A stretch of DNA of 64,000 bases, from assembly GCF_003967535.1 (NCBI RefSeq), contig NZ_BIFR01000002.1:2294001-2358000 (forward strand). The letters are read 5' to 3'. A program made the translations under genes and the position numbers. The notes under the pieces were generated by a model. The model saw nothing but the letters and a program-made list of their open reading frames with translations. It searched no databases and was not told where the DNA came from. Every line of letters starts with the position of its first letter. Positions within the stretch are counted from its first letter, which is position 1. Shown here in pieces: positions 51,701 through 59,662 of this stretch. Source of the DNA: Tengunoibacter tsumagoiensis (GTDB lineage: Bacteria; Chloroflexota; Ktedonobacteria; Ktedonobacterales; Ktedonobacteraceae).

Positions 51701-52693
51701 GATTGGAATATTCACTCTATACAGCAACTGATAGACATATGAATGGAGATTGGCAGTTGGAAATCCCGCATAGACGAGAGCCTGCCGACCTTCATGATGT
51801 GGCTCACTCATACCACGTACACCGATTTCAGGGCCAGTTACGCCACAACAGATACCATGAACATGGAAGGTTCTGCTGCTCACAAGCGAATGTGAGTTCA
51901 TAATTGGAGGATCGCTGGCTTCAAAACCAGTAATCAGATCATTTGTAAACTGAATATTATCTATATATCCACGATAGCCACCTGGTTGAGGTGCAGATTG
52001 TGCGTAGCTCACGCTGATTCGATCCACTATTTTTCCGGCAAAGCTTGCTCCTAGCGTCGCACTTACATAATTCCATTGATTCAGCTGTAAGTGTCCGCTG
52101 CTCCCCTGAGCCTGAGGGGTAAGCCTGGTTCCATTCTGATCAGTGATACCAGCATCATTCTGACCATCAGTAAAATGCAGATCGAGGACTACATAGCAAC
52201 TATTCACACCATTCACGAATAGCTGACTGGCGCTCTGAGTTGGATAGATCCAATAGGAGAACGTTGTGCTACTGGTGATAGAGATATGTACACGGTAGAT
52301 CTGCAAAGATGATTGTGAAGGGATACCAGTCTGAGGCATACCAGAATAGAGTAAGGCTCGCTCTCCTTGAAAATGCGGCTCGTTGCTCCCTCGTAAAGCG
52401 ACCTGCGGCCCTGTCAACTGACAACAGATTCCTGTTACATTTTTTACTACATTGTTTTGTTGTCCATCTGTATCAGCCTTTACAAGCGGTGGATCAGTAG
52501 CCTCGAATCCAGATGAGAACAACAGATATTGAGCCGGTGCAGGCAAAATCTGAGGACTCCCCTTACTAATCTTTTGCGTCACAGCCAGAGGAAAAACAGC
52601 AAATATCATAGCGCATGGCACAGCAATAATCATTATCACTGCATAATGAAAGCAAAAAAAGCTCTGTCTCTCCCGCAAGATATGCCCCCTCAT
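48716..52693 (-). CDS. Large secreted protein with two lectin-like and two pectate-lyase-type beta-helix domains
   Basis: 1325 aa. An N-terminal hydrophobic segment (VIMIIAVPCAMIFAVFPLAV) should export or anchor it. Then come two copies of a roughly 190-residue jelly-roll domain (FEATDPP..., GICC, YWIYP, QWNYVSATLGASFAGKIVD and its second copy, each ending GGYRGYIDNI or GGYRGYIDDL). Next follow two right-handed beta-helix domains of the Pectate_lyase_3 type, each opening with a cofactor-like pattern: INQAL-type GGGVVWLPAGRYKV near residue 495 and DGITDDTISIQSALNDAARAGGGIVYLPP near residue 970. Polysaccharide lyase, epimerase or glycosidase activity is typical; the substrate and catalytic residues cannot be told. 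No strong ribosome site precedes the first ATG; a later Met is possible. Confidence 0.85.
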   Translation of the reverse strand: MRGHILRERQSFFCFHYAVIMIIAVPCAMIFAVFPLAVTQKISKGSPQILPAPAQYLLFSSGFEATDPPLVKADTDGQQNNVVKNVTGICCQLTGPQVALRGSNEPHFQGERALLYSGMPQTGIPSQSSLQIYRVHISITSSTTFSYWIYPTQSASQLFVNGVNSCYVVLDLHFTDGQNDAGITDQNGTRLTPQAQGSSGHLQLNQWNYVSATLGASFAGKIVDRISVSYAQSAPQPGGYRGYIDNIQFTNDLITGFEASDPPIMNSHSLVSSRTFHVHGICCGVTGPEIGVRGMSEPHHEGRQALVYAGFPTANLHSYVYQLLYRVNIPIYRNTTLAYWIYPQANNGSEYIVGQNSRSVAIDLHFTDNSTLSDSGATDQYGVRLSPQEQGKGDHLILNSWNYVSVNLGQKLAGKTVDSIAFVYEQQHPLFGGYRGYIDDLSLLEKPDWARPVPTIYPTEDIVIANRVLTASPYMADATGHTDISQVLNQALRDCYTDGGGVVWLPAGRYKVTQSIDIPPHCTLRGDRRDPDQQKPSGQAGYGTLILASPAPSADDNAPGLFRLWESSGVKGLTIYYPQQSLGHVQAYPYTFEIAGAFAGSPYAALENFTIENITMLNSYRGIIVGKVGSQEMATLRNIVGTVLYKGLVLQNATDIGRVEQITLSNAYWAQLDPSVSTERPARTDLDLFTHTNGYGILLSGLDWDQFAQITLSNYRIALSFLPAHTFGPGLGSYNSSSLALIGIKITNSFIGMAIDYINNANGLMIANSQIQTDGQAGSVAILIHNSLRNNRHFPSVLFNAVLLGGGTGQAVVLAGHVTANFQNCTFETMKSSAAIIARQGNLIVQDSHFLGSPSSTVRVIGLQPGLSSAAIVSNQFASGENDSNQVDNRSMADVKIDSSHPALSEQALLAPSPDSSLPQRIAATFSAVAFYNVKLAPYNASGDGITDDTISIQSALNDAARAGGGIVYLPPAIYAIRSHLTIPVGVMLRGSDDVQHRGAIYGSSTTGTILYAYEGRNSQNPQSAPAFLTLVSGGVRGITIYYPEQLPTSVQTVASYPWSIRGLGSQIYLHDITLPNAYKAIETATIGAAQQSLQEIMGSPLNEGINLQGEGEGWLLDSHFNLNFWKRAYGLPGQETSDRVITAYQSLFLHAFTIGDHIQQAFLANNFIYDSLAAYTFSGNAHISAQNIAADMSRNTITTIGSGKGVITIINAEICCHYGTQITMHGGNLTMLNVLGFNSQGGIDPEAVQINEGNLLIQGAAFDVGSATIISGRVIMKGVLFKQGGVQIRVRKGAIATFIADIGGGSQGLHVVGASSITCSIHYY

Positions 52694-52825
52694 AAGTAGA
52701 ATGTTTTCGCCAGCCCTCTATCACATCTCCTCGACCAAACAGAGCAATACCATAAATGTATATGCACATTCACGCACATTCACACGTACAGGTGCATGAA
52801 AAGAAGCGAGCAAAGACAGGTGAAC

Positions 52826-52854
52826 TTGACAATTGCCCGAAGCTGGCTTATACT
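52826..52854 (+). promoter_or_regulatory. Promoter of the second tetR gene
   Basis: TTGACA (52826-52831), 17-bp spacer, TATACT (52849-52854), about 80 bp before ATG 52935. Confidence 0.8.
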
Positions 52855-52855
52855 A

Positions 52856-52869
52856 TGACTCGTAAGTCA
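52856..52869. promoter_or_regulatory. Candidate TetR operator TGAC-N6-GTCA
   Basis: TGACT-CGTA-AGTCA begins one base after the -10 box. The outer TGAC and GTCA with 6-base spacing match the site at 28218-28233 in front of the first tetR gene. Confidence 0.62.
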
Positions 52870-52934
52870 CAAATAGAAGGGCGTTTACAATACGATTCGC
52901 TGTATGTAACTGGTTCAGGAAAGGTTCATAACAC

Positions 52935-53567
52935 ATGGGAAACGAGAATGCCCCGCTCTCCTTGCGTGAGAAACAGCGAAAGGAGCGGCTGGAACTGCTA
53001 TTGCAGGTGGCCGAAGAGGTATTTGTCGAAAAAGGGTATCTGGACACCTCAATGGATGAGATTGCCGCCCGTGTAGGAATTGGAACCGCAACCATTTATT
53101 CACACTTTGCGAGTAAAGAAGAACTCATGGTTGCAGCAATCCTCGAACAAAACTTCCAAAAAAATACTCAACGTGTAGTAGAGATCTGCTCAGACGCAGA
53201 AGGCAATGCGACAAATAAGCTCACACGCATCTTTCATTTTCTCGTCTCAAGTGACTTTTTTCGTCGCCGCGTCGAGATGCTCTATATTTTACGAGGCAAT
53301 GCTGAGGCACAGAGAGCCCTTCTCGCTCGTCAAGAAAAGATTACAACATCTGTAGAAACCTTCTCTCAAACGCTAACCGCCTTGATTGAACAGGGGAAGG
53401 CTACAGGTGAGCTACAGACCAGCACTCCGACTTCTGCTATGGTCAAGGCCTTTATCGGGCTTATTCGGACCCAGGGCATTACAGATACCCTTATTAGCAA
53501 ATATTCTGCATCAAATGACGAAATTTTACAGGTTTACTTACACGGAATCGCAACACATGAGCAATAA
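52935..53567 (+). CDS. TetR/AcrR-family regulator beside a DHA2 exporter
   Basis: 210 aa. The helix-turn-helix reads VAEEVFVEKGYLDTSMDEIAARVGIGTATIYSHFASKEEL, split between helices 1-3, close to the first TetR protein (SMEEIAARVGIAKGTIYLHF). The C-terminal part is the variable ligand-sensing domain. AGGAAAGG lies upstream of ATG 52935. The exporter gene starts 112 bp downstream on the same strand, the standard arrangement of a drug-responsive repressor co-transcribed with its exporter. The palindrome at 52856 probably allows autorepression. Confidence 0.93.
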   Translation: MGNENAPLSLREKQRKERLELLLQVAEEVFVEKGYLDTSMDEIAARVGIGTATIYSHFASKEELMVAAILEQNFQKNTQRVVEICSDAEGNATNKLTRIFHFLVSSDFFRRRVEMLYILRGNAEAQRALLARQEKITTSVETFSQTLTALIEQGKATGELQTSTPTSAMVKAFIGLIRTQGITDTLISKYSASNDEILQVYLHGIATHEQ

Positions 53568-53678
53568 CGCTCTTGATGTCCAGGCTATTTTGAAGTAAGT
53601 ACGCTGTTTCTCTCAATTACTGTTTTTCTGTATCATCATCTTTTCTTCATCGATTCACCTTTTATTGGAGTCTGAAGC

Positions 53679-55430
53679 ATGGCACAAACGATAACAACAA
53701 CGAAGGTTGGGCCAAATTATAAATGGGTAGTGCTCTCCAACACGACCCTGGGCATATTGATGGCTACTATCAATACCAACATCGTCTTAATCTCTCTCCC
53801 TTCCATCTTTCATGGAATTAACATCAATCCCCTTGATCCGAGTAAGACAAATTATCTGCTCTGGATGTTATTGGGATATATGGTCGTCACAGCAACCCTA
53901 CTGGTAACATTGGGACGCATCTCCGATATGTTTGGGCGCGTCCGCATGTATAACCTGGGATTTGCAATTTTTACGTTGGGTAGCATCCTGCTTTTCTTTA
54001 CGCCCGGAACCGGCGATACGGCGGCGATCTCTATGATCTTATTCCGCGTCGTTCAGGCCGTTGGAGCAAGCTTCCTCTTTGCCAATAGTACAGCGATTAT
54101 TACGGATGCGTTCCCTGCTCACCAGCGCGGTCTGGCTCTAGGTATCAATCAGGTTGCTGGTATTGTTGGCAATGTGCTTGGTCTGATTCTTGGAGGTATC
54201 TTAGCGGCGATCAACTGGCGCTATGTCTTCCTGGTAAGCGTCCCTTTCGGACTCTTCGGAACATTCTGGGCCTATTGGAAATTGCGTGAAACCGCTCTTG
54301 TCAATCGACATCAAAAGATCGATTGGTTGGGCAATGTTACGTTCTTTGTCGGTCTGATTGTGCTCCTGTTTGGTCTGACCTATGGTATCGAGCCATATGG
54401 CGATGCACCAACTGGCTGGGGAAGCCCATTTGTGCTGGGAGCGGTCTTCCTGGGTCTCCTGCTGTTGATCATCTTTGTGATCATTGAGCTCCGAGTTCCT
54501 GATCCAATGTTCCGTCTGACACTCTTTAAAATTCGAGCATTCTCGATTGGGAATCTCTCCAATTTCTTGTCAAGCCTGTCACGTGGTGGCTTACAATTTA
54601 TGCTTATCATCTGGCTACAAGGTATCTGGCTACCGTTACATGGCTACAATTTTGAAGATACTCCGCTATGGGCTGGCATCTATATGTTGCCAATGATGGT
54701 TGGAATGATTATTGTCGCTCCATTTAGTGGCTGGTTGTCAGATCGTATTGGCGCAAAAACCCTGGCTACGCTGGGCCTGTTTTTACAGGTGGCAGGCTTC
54801 TTATTGCTTACATTCTTGCCTGCTAACTTCGACTATACGGTGTTTGCTCTCTTGCTTGCTCTCATGGGTGTGGCGCAGGGGCTCTTCTCGGTTCCTAATA
54901 CTGCGGCCTTGATGAATAGTGTTCCAGCCAATCAGCGTGGTGCTGCCTCTGGTATGAACTCGACGGCCACAAATGCTGCATCTGTGATCAGTATGGCAGT
55001 CTTCTTCAGCATTGTAACGCTTGGTCTGGCGGCCTCCCTGCCTACTACGCTCACCAATGGTCTGACCGGGGTAGGTCTACCACTTGAAATCGCCACGAAG
55101 ATTGGTCATTTACCTCCAATTGCTGCCCTCTTTGGAGCCTTCCTGGGCTATAATCCAATGTCAACATTGGTTCAGCCAGCGGCTCTCCAGCAGCTTTCAC
55201 AGGCAAATCAGAATGTTCTGCTAGGAAAAACCTTCTTCCCGAATCTGATCTCAGATCCCTTTATGGTTGGTCTCCATGCCGCCTTCTATATCTCGGCTGG
55301 CCTCTGTCTGATTGCTGCGATTGCTTCGTTCTTCCGTGGCAAGCACTCACCAGCTCTCGCACAGGAACCTGCTGCTGATGAGGCTGTCTACATTCTAGAA
55401 GATGAAGCTGTCCTGACCGGCGAAGCGTAA
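53679..55430 (+). CDS. DHA2-family MFS drug exporter
   Basis: 583 aa, 14 membrane helices. It has GRISDMFGRVRMYNLGF (motif A), MATINTNIVLISLPSIFHGI in helix 1, and GINQVAGIVGNVLGLILGGIL (motif C). The C-terminal half has GWLSDRIGAKTLATLGLFLQ. It should export toxic amphiphiles by proton antiport and is controlled with the TetR gene upstream. GGAG lies 9 bases before ATG 53679. Confidence 0.93.
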   Translation: MAQTITTTKVGPNYKWVVLSNTTLGILMATINTNIVLISLPSIFHGININPLDPSKTNYLLWMLLGYMVVTATLLVTLGRISDMFGRVRMYNLGFAIFTLGSILLFFTPGTGDTAAISMILFRVVQAVGASFLFANSTAIITDAFPAHQRGLALGINQVAGIVGNVLGLILGGILAAINWRYVFLVSVPFGLFGTFWAYWKLRETALVNRHQKIDWLGNVTFFVGLIVLLFGLTYGIEPYGDAPTGWGSPFVLGAVFLGLLLLIIFVIIELRVPDPMFRLTLFKIRAFSIGNLSNFLSSLSRGGLQFMLIIWLQGIWLPLHGYNFEDTPLWAGIYMLPMMVGMIIVAPFSGWLSDRIGAKTLATLGLFLQVAGFLLLTFLPANFDYTVFALLLALMGVAQGLFSVPNTAALMNSVPANQRGAASGMNSTATNAASVISMAVFFSIVTLGLAASLPTTLTNGLTGVGLPLEIATKIGHLPPIAALFGAFLGYNPMSTLVQPAALQQLSQANQNVLLGKTFFPNLISDPFMVGLHAAFYISAGLCLIAAIASFFRGKHSPALAQEPAADEAVYILEDEAVLTGEA

Positions 55431-55789
55431 ACTATCGTAAACTATTAGGAAGACTCTCTACGGCCATCATGATGATGTGTGTCTAGATAACAAAGGCACA
55501 CAACCATCATGATGGCCGTGTTGGTAATAGTCATCTTCTCGCGCTCTCTTTGGATCTCGTCTCGAGGCCTACTGGCTGTAACTGTGATGATAGACAAGCA
55601 AGCAGTGTCAAATCAGGAAGAGTAAAAAGAGAAAGCAGAAAATTTGGTCAAAATTAGAGCTCGAGATAGTATTCATGTATTTGCATAAATGTTATTATAT
55701 CTAACAGAGCTTTTACATAGTTGTAACGGTAGGAGAATAGATAGAATGGCTCAATGAGAGGCTAGCAGGACTTTCTGGATGGAGAAAAA
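55431..55789. other. Intergenic region, 359 bp
   Basis: It contains the large hairpin at 55461-55520 and the untranscribed or leader part of the AAA+ gene. No promoter pair was identified with confidence. Confidence 0.5.
55461..55520. terminator. Large hairpin after the DHA2 exporter gene
   Basis: ACGGCCATCATGATG pairs perfectly over 15 bp with its complement, continued by GTGTG/CACAC. It lies 31 bp after the stop. No T-run follows, so its strength as a terminator is uncertain. Confidence 0.6.
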
Positions 55790-57118
55790 ATGAGTGATAT
55801 CGATAATACAATTCATGCGTTACTCGAGGCTCTTCAGTTTAGTCCAACCAATATACGTTTACGTAAACATATTGCTGAAATGTTAATGCAGGCTGGACGC
55901 TATTCAGAGGCAATCGAACAGTGGCGTGAGGTGTATCAACAGACTGAAGATCCCGATAGTGCTTTATCGCTAAGTGAGGCATACTATAAAAACAATCAGT
56001 TTATAGAGGCAAAGAAGACACTAAAGCCTTTTCTGACCGCAAAATCAACTGCTGATAGCTATCTTCTGTTCTCGCACATTTGCTATGAACTAGGTGATGA
56101 TCAGGAGGCAGGCGATGCATACCAGAAGGCCATTGAACGCGATCAAGAATTATCAGATCCAGAGTATCTCGTCCAATTACTAGCACGAGGAGCTCAAGTA
56201 CCGCAAAAAATCCTGGTTGAAGGAGATCATGAAGATTTTATGCCGGAGGATATCGTTGAGCGACCGAAGATTACGTTTCAGCAGGTGGGAGGCTTAGAAG
56301 CTGTTAAAGATCAGATCAAGATGAATATTGTCTATCCATTTCAGCAGCCAGCTCTGTTTAAATCATTTGGCAAGAAAGTGGGCGGCGGCCTGCTGATGTA
56401 TGGCCCTCCTGGCTGTGGAAAGACATATCTGGCTCGTGCGACTGCTGGAGAATGCCAGGCCCACTTTATCAGCATCTCTATTCATGATGTCCTTGACATG
56501 TATATCGGCAATAGTGAGAAGAACCTCCACAATATTTTTGAGCTGGCACGACACCATACACCAACGATTATCTTTATTGATGAGCTAGATGCTCTCGGTG
56601 CAAGTCGTCAGCAGATGCTTCATCATCATGGGCGTATGCTAACCAACCAATTATTAACTGAGCTGGATGGGATCGATTCAAATAATAGTGAAGTTCTGGT
56701 TCTAGGTGCAACGAATAGTCCCTGGTTTGTCGATGCCTCTTTGCGTCGACCCGGACGTTTTGATCGCATACTTTTTGTTCCGCCACCTGATCTTGAAGCT
56801 CGCATTGAGATCCTTCAGCTCCATCTACTGGGTAAACCCATTGACGCCATCGATTATGCCAGGGTCGCTCGACCAATGGAACGGTATTCTGGAGCAGATA
56901 TTCAAGCAGTCTGTTCGATAGCAGCTGAGCGTGTAATCACACAGGTCATGAAAAGTGGGAAGATGCGCCCTATTCGGACAGAAGATCTCCTCGAAGCACT
57001 AAAAGTGTGTAAGCCCTCTACACTTGAATGGCTGGCTACTGCAAAAAATTATGCGACATATAGTAATGGTGCTAACGCTTATGATGATATTCTAGCGTAC
57101 TTAAAGAAAATCAGGTAA
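55790..57118 (+). CDS. AAA+ ATPase with N-terminal TPRs
   Basis: 442 aa. Residues 1-130 form about three tetratricopeptide repeats (LRKHIAEMLMQAGRYSEAIEQW, ALSLSEAYYKNNQFIEAKKTL, LLFSHICYELGDDQEAGDAYQKA). A linker leads to a single AAA+ domain of the Cdc48/FtsH/proteasome-ATPase clade: Walker A GPPGCGKT (205-212), Walker B IIFIDELDA (Asp264, Glu265), sensor 1 GATN (Asn309) and arginine fingers in RRPGRFD. It should be a hexameric unfoldase or remodelling machine. No protease domain is attached. The downstream TPR membrane protein starts 12 bp later and is probably its partner. Confidence 0.9.
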   Translation: MSDIDNTIHALLEALQFSPTNIRLRKHIAEMLMQAGRYSEAIEQWREVYQQTEDPDSALSLSEAYYKNNQFIEAKKTLKPFLTAKSTADSYLLFSHICYELGDDQEAGDAYQKAIERDQELSDPEYLVQLLARGAQVPQKILVEGDHEDFMPEDIVERPKITFQQVGGLEAVKDQIKMNIVYPFQQPALFKSFGKKVGGGLLMYGPPGCGKTYLARATAGECQAHFISISIHDVLDMYIGNSEKNLHNIFELARHHTPTIIFIDELDALGASRQQMLHHHGRMLTNQLLTELDGIDSNNSEVLVLGATNSPWFVDASLRRPGRFDRILFVPPPDLEARIEILQLHLLGKPIDAIDYARVARPMERYSGADIQAVCSIAAERVITQVMKSGKMRPIRTEDLLEALKVCKPSTLEWLATAKNYATYSNGANAYDDILAYLKKIR

Positions 57119-57130
57119 AGGTCGTGAATA

Positions 57131-58063
57131 ATGGAACAAAGAGACCTGGATTACGCCTCTATTCTAGATATATTTATGAAGGCTGAGTATGCGATCACTC
57201 TCCACAAATATGAGCTCGCTCTTGAACTTGTCCAGATGGCATTGAGCCAGATACCAGAAAGCAGCGTTGCTCATTATACAATGGCAAGAATCCTGCTTCT
57301 TCAAAGACGGTTTGAAGCAGCTGAAGTGGCTTTTGTGGAGACACTACGGCTTGATCCCAATAATGATCTTGCACATATGCTCTATGCAACACTCTTGCAA
57401 GAGCTTAAACGTGCTTCTCAGGCTGAACAAGAATATAAAATAGCGCTGGAATTGAATCCTCAAAGTGCAGATGCTCACTTTTATTACAGCCAATTCTTGT
57501 TGATGTTCCGAAATGCACCTTCCACTGCAAAAATACATTGTCTAAAAGTACTGACGCTAGAACCAATGAACGCCGCCGCTTATGCCGTATTGGGACAGAT
57601 TGCAACCAGGGAAGATGAGATCCCAGAGGCAGAAGCAGCTTACCTGAAAGCACTCAGTCTCGATCCTGAAAATCCGACAATCCACAATAGTTATGGTGTA
57701 TTCCTCTGTGATAAAAAACGAAATCCAAAATCTGCGCTCGCGCATTTTCGTATCGCTTTAATGAAAGATCCAAAGGATGAAGGCTATAAGCATAATTTGT
57801 TGTTAGCATTAAAGGTCAGCCATTCGTTCTACTGGCTGTTTTGGCGCTTCGCTTCTTTGCGCCATTACAACAAAGGGTTCACCCTTTTCTTTATTCTTAC
57901 TACGATTATCCTTGTGCGTACCCCCTGGTTCCTGGCCCAAAACGATAGAGTCTGGCTACCAATAGCAGTTGTCTCTATATCTATCTTCATTCTCTTTATG
58001 CTCTACATTTTTACGATCAATCCGCTGCTAGACCTGTGCCTCAAAAAAGGTTGGATAAGATAG
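57131..58063 (+). CDS. TPR protein with two C-terminal membrane helices
   Basis: 310 aa. Residues 10-225 are about six tetratricopeptide repeats (ALELVQMALSQIPESSVAHY, AAEVAFVETLRLDPNNDLAH, AEQEYKIALELNPQSADAHF, CLKVLTLEPMNAAAYAVLGQ, AEAAYLKALSLDPENPTIHN, SALAHFRIALMKDPKDEGYK). Two membrane helices follow near residues 248-300 (FTLFFILTTIILV, WLPIAVVSISIFILFMLYIF), so the TPRs face the cytosol as an N-terminal domain. Only 12 bp separate it from the AAA+ gene. It may dock the AAA+ protein at the membrane. No family name was recognised. Confidence 0.85.
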   Translation: MEQRDLDYASILDIFMKAEYAITLHKYELALELVQMALSQIPESSVAHYTMARILLLQRRFEAAEVAFVETLRLDPNNDLAHMLYATLLQELKRASQAEQEYKIALELNPQSADAHFYYSQFLLMFRNAPSTAKIHCLKVLTLEPMNAAAYAVLGQIATREDEIPEAEAAYLKALSLDPENPTIHNSYGVFLCDKKRNPKSALAHFRIALMKDPKDEGYKHNLLLALKVSHSFYWLFWRFASLRHYNKGFTLFFILTTIILVRTPWFLAQNDRVWLPIAVVSISIFILFMLYIFTINPLLDLCLKKGWIR

Positions 58064-58092
58064 TTTAGACTTGTTATATTCCCCTCTTTAAA

Positions 58093-58118
58093 ACACATAG
58101 CCCATTAGGACTATGTGT
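58093..58118 (+). terminator. Hairpin after the AAA+/TPR unit
   Basis: ACACATAG pairs with CTATGTGT across a 10-base loop, 30 bp after the stop. The following bases are not a clear T-run. Confidence 0.5.
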
Positions 58119-58359
58119 CATTGTGTTTCAACATATATCAATCTGAACTGTGTTATGATTGCCCCAACAAGAACGAACGCCTTCCAGTCGGAGAGGACCG
58201 GTGACACAATCTTTCGACTACTCAACAGAAGGTGTTCGCGACGAATACTTAACCCGCCTACTTTTTGTTAGCTCAAACCAACAAGTCTGTTGGCTAACAG
58301 AAAATACGTTGTCATCCAGACAATATGTAGGTATGCCTATCCTATGTGAGGTCATCCGA

Positions 58360-59568
58360 ATGAGTATGCAGGAACCCAACGCCACCATGAGAGAAATTGA
58401 AAATCGTATCTCCGTTCAGAAAAAATCAAGAAAGATGCATCGACATTCTTTGACAGTTACACTGTCTTTGATCGCTCTTTCGCTCGTACTTTTCGCAACC
58501 GACTCGCTTGTAGCACATTTTTCAGGTTCTCCGCTGGCTAATGCATCTGCCCATTCTGAGACTAACCTGCCTGTTCATCTCGCCAAACAGAAACACCTTG
58601 TCAACCCAACATCCGGTGCACTGACTCCACAAGATCTCTGGAAGATGTACAACCTTCCAGGCCTAAGTGGCGGAGCCGGTCAGACAATCGCTGAGATTAT
58701 CGATGGCGATCTACCAACCGCAGACGCCGATCTTCAAGCATATAGTAAGCGCTTTGGGCTTCCTCAATGTACTGTCGCTAGCGGTTGCTTGACGATCAAA
58801 TATCAGGGTGGCCGGAAGGTTCCACCTGCCAGTGATCCGATTGAAGGTCTGCTTGACATAGAAATCATGCATGCTACCGCTCCACAGGCGAAAATCCTGC
58901 TCTACATTACCAGCGAGAAAGGGAATGCTCTGGCGGTAGGACCTGGCGATATTCTCAAAACTCCTGGCCTCCGCTCAATCAATATGAGCTATGGCTTTAA
59001 TGGGACTGGTAAGCAGTTTGAGCATCTCTATGCTGATAATCCCAATCATGTTGCGATGTTTGCAGCTTCGGGCGATAGTGGCAATGGTGTGATTTCACCT
59101 CCATCGATCTATCCAGAGGTGATTGCAGTTGGTGGTACTGTCTGGAATGGTAAGACGGAGACTGCCTGGAGCGGTGCTGGCGGTGGTCTGAGCTCACTCT
59201 ATGCGGAGCCTGCTTATCAGAAGGCTTATGGTATCCCACAGGCACGTGGGCTACGCGGCAATCCCGATATCGCTGCGGTGGCTGGTACTCCGATTGTGAC
59301 CCGCGAGATGGGCAAATGGAGCAGTGAGACAGGCACCAGTATTGCCTCTCCTATCTGGACTGGTATCGCTGCCCTGGTCAATAAACCAATCACCAATGAT
59401 ATGTTGTACTCTCTGGCTAAAACTCATCCTGATTCGTTCAACGATATCACGGTTGGTACAAATGGTCGTTGTGGCTTCATCTGCACTGCCCATCCAGGCT
59501 ACGACTACATCACTGGCCTGGGTACACCAAAGAACTTTGTGGCAAATGTCAATGCCATGGGGAAATAA
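58360..59568 (+). CDS. Secreted sedolisin (S53 serine-carboxyl peptidase)
   Basis: 402 aa from ATG 58360 (GAGG 8 bases upstream); an earlier TTG at 58159 has no signals. A hydrophobic segment (LTVTLSLIALSLVLFATDSL, residues 31-50) exports the protein. The catalytic domain begins at LTPQDLWKMYNLP (88-100). The S53 tetrad is complete: Glu162 and Asp166 in IEGLLDIEIM, Asp239 in ASGDSGNG and Ser327 in GTSIASPIW. The calcium-site segments FNDITVG and GYDYITGLGTP are present. Sedolisins are acid-active endopeptidases made with a prodomain of about 180 residues; here only about 35-40 residues lie between signal and catalytic domain, so the prodomain appears to be missing. Confidence 0.9.
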   Translation: MSMQEPNATMREIENRISVQKKSRKMHRHSLTVTLSLIALSLVLFATDSLVAHFSGSPLANASAHSETNLPVHLAKQKHLVNPTSGALTPQDLWKMYNLPGLSGGAGQTIAEIIDGDLPTADADLQAYSKRFGLPQCTVASGCLTIKYQGGRKVPPASDPIEGLLDIEIMHATAPQAKILLYITSEKGNALAVGPGDILKTPGLRSINMSYGFNGTGKQFEHLYADNPNHVAMFAASGDSGNGVISPPSIYPEVIAVGGTVWNGKTETAWSGAGGGLSSLYAEPAYQKAYGIPQARGLRGNPDIAAVAGTPIVTREMGKWSSETGTSIASPIWTGIAALVNKPITNDMLYSLAKTHPDSFNDITVGTNGRCGFICTAHPGYDYITGLGTPKNFVANVNAMGK

Positions 59569-59602
59569 ATAGGTGAGGTCTTCACTGTAAAAGATCTTGT
59601 AA

Positions 59603-59651
59603 CCCAACAAAAAAGGGAGCCACATATTGAAAGTGGCTCCCTTTTTGTTGG
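59603..59651. terminator. Bidirectional terminator between sedolisin and NRPS genes
   Basis: GGGAGCCAC pairs with GTGGCTCCC, extended by A-run and T-run to a near-perfect 19-bp arm on each side (CCAACAAAAAA.../...TTTTTGTTGG). It gives T-runs on both strands between the convergent genes (stops 59568 and 59663). Confidence 0.93.
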
Positions 59652-59662
59652 ATTTTTTACGC

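Noticed and set aside
58159..58359. N-terminal extension of the sedolisin from a TTG
   Set aside because: No ribosome site; the extension is not prodomain-like and covers a small hairpin; the ATG at 58360 has GAGG.
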